Shown piece by piece: positions 14,954 to 18,939 of a DNA stretch of 18,939 nucleotides. Within the stretch, counting starts at the first letter, position 1. Each line of letters opens with the position of its first letter. The stretch is taken from assembly GCA_934378195.1 (NCBI GenBank), contig CAKRPO010000045.1, forward strand, positions 1-18,939. The letters are read 5' to 3'. The position numbers and the translations under genes are program-made. Below the pieces are notes generated by a model. That model made no database searches and was not told where the DNA came from. It saw only the letters and a program-made list of their open reading frames with translations. This DNA comes from an uncultured Blautia sp. GTDB taxonomy: Bacteria > Bacillota > Clostridia > Lachnospirales > Lachnospiraceae.

Positions 14954-16321
14954 ATGGAATATCGTAAAAATGACATTGTTACGTTAGAAATTGTGGATTG
15001 CGGTACAGATGGTGAAGGCATTGGCAAAGCTGATGGCTTCACTGTTTTTGTAAAGGACGCAGTCATCGGAGATACTGTTACAGCCAAGATCATGAAGGCT
15101 AAGAAAAACTATGGCTATGGACGCCTGATGGAAATCCTTAAGCCATCACCATACCGTGTGGAACCTGTGTGTCCGTCTGCCCGTCAGTGTGGCGGATGCC
15201 AGCTTCAGGCAGTTTCTTATGAAGAACAGAAAGTGTTTAAAGAGAAAAAATTAAGAGGCCATCTGGAACGCATTGGTGGATTTACAGATCTTCCGATGGA
15301 ACCACTGATTGGAATGGATGAGCCTTATCATTATCGTAATAAGGCTCAGTTTCCGGTAGGCAGAAATAAAGAGGGAAAAATCGTCACTGGTTTTTATGCA
15401 GGACGTACACATGCTATTATTGAAAACCGTGACTGTGCGCTTGGAATCCCAGAGAATAAAGACGTACTTGACCGTGTGATAGCACACATGGAAAAATATA
15501 ATATCGCGCCATATGACGAGGTGACCGGCAAGGGTCTGGTGCGACATATTTTTGTTCGTCATGGATATTTTTCAGGTGAATTAATGGTATGTCTGGTCGT
15601 CAATGGACAGGATCTGCCACACCAGAAGGAATTGATCGAGAAGCTCCGCGAAATTCCAGGCATGACCAGCATTTCATTGAATATTAATAAAAAACGAAGC
15701 AATGTAATCCTTGGTGATAAGGTTAAGACTATCTGGGGAAAAGAATATATCACAGATAAAATAGGCGATATCTCTTATGAAATCTCACCACTTTCATTCT
15801 TCCAGGTAAATCCACAGCAGACCTGGAAATTGTATTCTAAAGCACTGGAATATGCGGACCTTCATGGTGAAGAGACGGTTTGGGATCTGTATTGCGGTAT
15901 CGGAACTATTTCTCTTTTCCTTGCACAGAAGGCAAAATTTGTCCGTGGTGTGGAAATCGTTCCGGCAGCAATCGAAGATGCAAGAAGAAATGCAAAACTC
16001 AATAACATCGAAAATGTGGAATTCTTTGTCGGAAAAGCAGAAGAAGTTCTGCCCAGAGAATATGAAAAAAACGGTGTCTACGCGGATGTGATCGTGGTCG
16101 ATCCGCCGCGCAAAGGGTGCGATGAGATGCTGCTCAAAACAATCCTTAAGATGCAGCCGAAACGTGTCGTCTATGTAAGCTGTGACAGCGCGACACTTGC
16201 ACGAGATTTGAGATTTTTGTGTGATAATGGATATGAGCTGAAGAAGGTCTGTGGGGTAGATCAGTTCCCTCAGACCGTGCATGTGGAGACGGTCTGTTTG
16301 CTGTCAAGAAAAGATAAATAA
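14954..16321 (+). CDS. rlmD: 23S rRNA (uracil-5-)-methyltransferase, RlmD/RlmCD type
   Basis: SAM-dependent 5-methyluridine methyltransferase of 23S rRNA, corresponding to U1939 (and U747 in Gram-positive RlmCD). From ATG 14954 (455 aa) it has a TRAM domain (about 1-62), the iron-sulfur cysteines C73, C79, C82 and C161 (SARQCGGCQLQ and NRDCALG), the SAM motif DLYCGIGTISLFLAQ (311-325), VVDPPRKGCD (381-390) and catalytic Cys C410 in YVSCDSATLARDL. An alternative TTG start at 14945 overlaps the yhaM stop (TTGA); AGGAG at 14936-14940 is four bases from TTG and 13 from ATG, so the start is unsettled. The C-terminus (FPQTVHVETVCLLSR) is complete. The gene is the last conserved one before the accessory segment. 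Confidence 0.94.
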   Translation: MEYRKNDIVTLEIVDCGTDGEGIGKADGFTVFVKDAVIGDTVTAKIMKAKKNYGYGRLMEILKPSPYRVEPVCPSARQCGGCQLQAVSYEEQKVFKEKKLRGHLERIGGFTDLPMEPLIGMDEPYHYRNKAQFPVGRNKEGKIVTGFYAGRTHAIIENRDCALGIPENKDVLDRVIAHMEKYNIAPYDEVTGKGLVRHIFVRHGYFSGELMVCLVVNGQDLPHQKELIEKLREIPGMTSISLNINKKRSNVILGDKVKTIWGKEYITDKIGDISYEISPLSFFQVNPQQTWKLYSKALEYADLHGEETVWDLYCGIGTISLFLAQKAKFVRGVEIVPAAIEDARRNAKLNNIENVEFFVGKAEEVLPREYEKNGVYADVIVVDPPRKGCDEMLLKTILKMQPKRVVYVSCDSATLARDLRFLCDNGYELKKVCGVDQFPQTVHVETVCLLSRKDK

Positions 16322-16355
16322 AGGCTGAAAAGTGGCGTATTTCCGGGCTTTTTGC
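16320..16355 (+). terminator. Probable Rho-independent terminator of the HtrA-yhaM-rlmD operon
   Basis: Starting at the rlmD stop codon, AAAGGCTGAAA pairs imperfectly with TTTCCGGGCTTT (one mismatch, one G-T pair, one bulge), closing a nine-base loop, followed by TTTTTG. The stem is weak but the position fits the end of the operon. Confidence 0.55.
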
Positions 16356-16593
16356 GAGGTTAGTATTATCAGAGAAGCCTTGCGGAAAGCTCGGTTTTCT
16401 TGCATGGAAACATATCTACTTTTTAGTCTGCCTGGAGAAAAAGTGGATGGCTGGAAAATTGTGGTAGGGTTTAGGCTGTGGATTAGATGTCATAAGTTGT
16501 GGCACTAGGATTGTTGTCAGAGACGACCGCAGTTTAAGCTACTCGATACTAAGAGGTAGACTTGGCAGTGGAATAGATAACAGGAGGGTTTGA
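16356..16593. other. Non-coding stretch between rlmD and the HEPN-motif gene
   Basis: About 240 bases with no supported gene. It holds a 7-bp inverted repeat, ACTTTTT (16418-16424) and AAAAAGT (16438-16444), with a 13-base loop, and an AGGAGGG ribosome binding site (16582-16588) for the next gene. I found no convincing -35/-10 pair. It marks the step from core genes to an AT-rich gene and could hold an attachment site or regulatory region; no direct repeat was identified. Confidence 0.4.
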
Positions 16594-18222
16594 ATGATGA
16601 TGAATAAAGATTATTTGTATCAGATTGATATTCGAGAATGGATTGAGAGAGGCTTAGATGCTGACATAATGGTTCCAGTATCGGGAAATAAAATTGATGA
16701 AAAGTATGATATATACCTTCAGAGTTTTCTTCTTCCTTTGGATGAAGTTGAAAATGATATGGAAAACGATACCTATAATGCACATACATTGATGCCGGGG
16801 ATTACAGTTTATGGTTCTTGGGAAGATGATGAAAAGGTTTATCATCGCTGGGGAAACGACAATGGTTATGAACCGCTTATTATAAAAAGAGAATATAATG
16901 GTGTGGCGCCGGATTCAATAGAAATTGTTGAAGAGTTTCGACTATTATTTAATTTGTATTTCAACTCACAAAAAAAGGAATATATTGATGTTTCTGACGG
17001 TGAAGGAATTACTGTAGTGAAAATGAATGACAATGGGTACATCACTATACATAAAAGATACTTAAAAACGTATCTAGCAGTGAAAGAAAAAGTGTTGATG
17101 ATTCATATTGATAGTAGATGCATTTCTATTAATGACTCAGAAAAAGTCAAGGAAGACGGACTGGCTTATAGAAATAACGACAACACAATTTTTTATACAC
17201 TTAATATCGGAAACACATCAACTGGACTAAAGAGAGAAAATTATTCTTATATTTTTGCAAAAAATGTTATTTCAGGTTGCAGTTTATGTGATAGTAATAT
17301 TTGGCCGTATAATGAAGAAAAGACTTATGTTGATTTTATTATTGGTATAGATGAGAACGGAAAAGAAATACGCCATACTTGTAATCCGAAGGAACTAAAC
17401 AATTACTTTGGAGCAAATCCAACAGCACCACACTATTTAACACCCGTATATTTTGATAGTGCAGTACTGAATAAGTATTATTCAAAACCTGAAATTTATA
17501 AAGTTGGAGATGGAATTATTCGATGTGGCGTATTGTGGTCATTGTATATTGATAATAGCAATTCAGATTATGTATCGGCTTATCTAGGTGATTTGGGAAG
17601 AGACTTACCAAGCGAAGCAGAGCAACATTACTGGAGGGGGTTTAATAAGCCAATTGGAGGAAAATTGAGCAAAACAAAAATAAAGAGAGATTTTATGTGC
17701 ATTGCATCAGACTCAGACTCTCCAGATTTTGTCTTTAAGAAAGCTTATACACGATTGAATCAGGTTTTTGCTGAAAAGTATGGATGGCCTTTATTTTTAT
17801 CGTTAACAGAGCAAGATACTTATAATTTTGAAACATTAAGAGTTCCAGTAAATAATTCAATTGCTGAGATGGATATGCTTGTTCTTTCTTTAGTCAAAAT
17901 ACTAATTGATTCTTTAAATGAAAAGAGTATTTCAAAGCGATTAACTGGTAATTACGAAAAACTTGTAGGTAGCATCTCCAAAATAGAGGCCTGGCTATGT
18001 GAAAGCAATATCGAAAACTATGATGAACATATTAAGTTCTTGAGAAATCTGCAGGAGTTACGTTCAAGTGGAACAGGACATCGTAAAGGAAAGGGATACC
18101 AAAAAATTACAAAAAAGCTTGATGTGAAAAAAGAAAATTATGCAGAAACCTTTTCATGTTTGTTAAAAGACGCTACGAACTTTTTAACGTTCATGGAATT
18201 AAATATTGAAAATTTGAAATAA
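16594..18222 (+). CDS. Unrecognised 542-aa protein with C-terminal HEPN-type R-x5-H motif
   Basis: Function not recognised with certainty. The first 170 residues look beta-rich and acidic, with no signal peptide or membrane span. Cysteines C229-x2-C232 and C263 could bind metal. The middle contains a distinctive YLGDLGRDLPSEAEQHYWRGFN (330-351), which I associate with an uncharacterised widespread family but could not verify. The end is helical: residues about 425-542 contain LRNLQELRSSGTGHRKGKGY with R490 and H496, matching the R-x4-6-H signature of HEPN ribonucleases, between predicted helices (427-445, 454-470, 478-490, 515-540). Such a sensor-plus-HEPN layout resembles abortive-infection proteins like ApeA; that is inference. 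The start MMM at 16594 follows AGGAGGG. Sampled GC is 25-40%, clearly lower than the neighbours, suggesting transfer. No antitoxin-like partner is adjacent. Confidence 0.8.
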   Translation: MMMNKDYLYQIDIREWIERGLDADIMVPVSGNKIDEKYDIYLQSFLLPLDEVENDMENDTYNAHTLMPGITVYGSWEDDEKVYHRWGNDNGYEPLIIKREYNGVAPDSIEIVEEFRLLFNLYFNSQKKEYIDVSDGEGITVVKMNDNGYITIHKRYLKTYLAVKEKVLMIHIDSRCISINDSEKVKEDGLAYRNNDNTIFYTLNIGNTSTGLKRENYSYIFAKNVISGCSLCDSNIWPYNEEKTYVDFIIGIDENGKEIRHTCNPKELNNYFGANPTAPHYLTPVYFDSAVLNKYYSKPEIYKVGDGIIRCGVLWSLYIDNSNSDYVSAYLGDLGRDLPSEAEQHYWRGFNKPIGGKLSKTKIKRDFMCIASDSDSPDFVFKKAYTRLNQVFAEKYGWPLFLSLTEQDTYNFETLRVPVNNSIAEMDMLVLSLVKILIDSLNEKSISKRLTGNYEKLVGSISKIEAWLCESNIENYDEHIKFLRNLQELRSSGTGHRKGKGYQKITKKLDVKKENYAETFSCLLKDATNFLTFMELNIENLK

Positions 18223-18224
18223 AA

Positions 18225-18275
18225 TGAAAAGGCTCCGCATCACTGAAATTTATCCAGTGGCACGGAGCCTTTGTG
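18225..18275. terminator. Bidirectional terminator between HEPN-motif gene and recombinase
   Basis: GGCTCCG (18231-18237) pairs perfectly with CGGAGCC (18263-18269), and an inner CACTG/CAGTG pair encloses the loop across a CAT/GCA internal bulge. The minus-strand reading ends TTTTCATTTTATTT, good for the recombinase; the plus-strand tail is only TTTGTG, so it is weaker in that direction. Confidence 0.8.
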
Positions 18276-18286
18276 TAGCTATGAAT

Positions 18287-18939
18287 TTATGCATCCACAT
18301 CGATATTAACACCGGATTTCAGTTCGACGGTTATGTGGTCATCCCAGATAGTGATCTGCTTAATCCAGCGTCGTGCCAGCGATTCGTCAAATTCGGTGAG
18401 GTGGGTAGTTTGCTGTGCGATATAATCCTGCAGGTCATTGATCCGCTTTATCTGCTCGTCTCTTACGGCAGTGTCGACGGTGGTTTGCTGGCGCAGTTCT
18501 CGAAGCCTGAATATTTCATCAGCAATCTCGTCATAGATTTCTTTGCTCTGGGCTTTTTGGATGAGCTCTTGCTGTAGGGCCATCAGCTTTTCATCGATGT
18601 TCTCGACAGAAGTGACCTGCGAAGCTCGGATGACTGAGGCAATGTTGAGCTGTAGTTGTGCCTGATAGCTACTTTTGTCACCAAGCATCTGGTTGATTGC
18701 CTTGACGACAGCATCCTGAAGGACCAGCTCGTTGATGGTTCTAGCGTGGCATTCCAGTCCTGTGGATTCAAGCCTGCTGATGCAACGCCTGACGATAGAT
18801 TTAACTCCACGATTGTTCCAGTGGAGCCTTCGGAACATTTCACCACATTCTCCGCAGATAATGATTTGGGAGAAGCAGTGATTGCAGCTATAGCTACGTT
18901 TCTTGCCATTGGCACTGGTTTTGACCACTCGCCTGCGGA
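18287..18939 (-). CDS. Large serine recombinase, C-terminal part (gene continues past window)
   Basis: The C-terminal portion of a site-specific large serine recombinase of the kind that integrates phages and transposons; the catalytic N-terminus lies outside. The reading frame is open to the window edge (RRRVVKTSANGKKRSYS), so the GTG at 18928 is internal, not a start. Visible parts: end of the recombinase domain, the zinc ribbon with CGECGEMFRRLHWNNRG and later RRC and LECHA cysteines, a coiled coil (roughly LQQELIQKAQSKEIYDEIAD through QIKRINDLQDYI) and the C-terminal tail ending WIKQITIWDDHITVELKSG. It points toward the HEPN-motif gene and ends at a shared terminator. GC is about 47% in a sampled line, unlike the AT-rich neighbour, so the two may have different histories. 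Confidence 0.9.
   Translation of the reverse strand, partial: RRRVVKTSANGKKRSYSCNHCFSQIIICGECGEMFRRLHWNNRGVKSIVRRCISRLESTGLECHARTINELVLQDAVVKAINQMLGDKSSYQAQLQLNIASVIRASQVTSVENIDEKLMALQQELIQKAQSKEIYDEIADEIFRLRELRQQTTVDTAVRDEQIKRINDLQDYIAQQTTHLTEFDESLARRWIKQITIWDDHITVELKSGVNIDVDA

Noticed and set aside
16418..16444. A 7-bp inverted repeat considered as a recombinase attachment site or terminator.
   Set aside because: All A/T except one pair, no T-run in the right place, and no second copy in the window.
16404..16508. A 34-codon ORF (METYLLFSLPGE...) in the rlmD to HEPN gap.
   Set aside because: No ribosome binding site at a usable distance, no clear domain or helix pattern, and it lies in a stretch with no promoter signal.
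16594..18222. Naming the protein ApeA.
   Set aside because: The R-x5-H motif and two-part layout fit, but I cannot recognise the ApeA N-terminal domain in the sequence.
1..18939. CRISPR arrays, insertion sequences and riboswitches.
   Set aside because: No regularly spaced repeats, no transposase besides the serine recombinase, and no leader fold that I could recognise upstream of any operon.

Overview
The window looks like chromosomal DNA from a gut-type Firmicute, most likely Lachnospiraceae (Blautia/Dorea/Roseburia-like). The basis is moderate GC (about 43% in sampled lines of the housekeeping genes), strong AGGAGG-type ribosome binding sites, and Clostridia-typical genes: TrmL, YhaM, MutS2, an RlmD/RlmCD-type methyltransferase with an iron-sulfur motif, a DUF4080 radical SAM protein and an iron-dependent alcohol dehydrogenase. 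This placement rests on recognition by eye, not on a search.

Layout, left to right. (1) 1-141: a tRNA-Gly(GCC) on the minus strand, cut by the window edge, with a near-consensus promoter. (2) 205-2147: two divergent cell-wall genes, a membrane-anchored lysozyme-like protein (minus) and a secreted SH3 plus 3D-domain protein (plus); the latter converges on an iron-containing alcohol dehydrogenase (2290-3474, minus) across a bidirectional terminator. (3) 3618-8047: a plus-strand operon from a TTGAGA-N17-TATAAT promoter: divergent thioredoxin reductase, thioredoxin, B12-binding/radical SAM protein, an unlisted 34-aa membrane miniprotein, a PurM/HypE C-terminal-like protein, and trmL. (4) 8032-12609: a minus-strand operon mutS2, OmpR-type regulator, histidine kinase, which converges on trmL at a hairpin containing the kinase stop codon. 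(5) 12651-16355: a plus-strand operon of an HtrA-like protein lacking the whole catalytic triad, yhaM, and the rRNA methyltransferase. (6) 16356-18939: an accessory segment with a non-coding stretch, an AT-rich 542-aa gene of unrecognised family ending in a HEPN-type R-x5-H motif, and the 3' part of a large serine recombinase running off the window.

Regions 1-5 are mostly conserved core functions: redox, RNA modification and decay, ribosome rescue or DNA metabolism, and envelope maintenance. Region 6 differs in composition and content and is the best candidate for a mobile element carrying a possible defence gene. The points most worth following are the HEPN-motif protein beside the recombinase, the pseudoprotease HtrA, the thioredoxin reductase without recognisable NADPH-binding motifs, and the 34-aa membrane protein.
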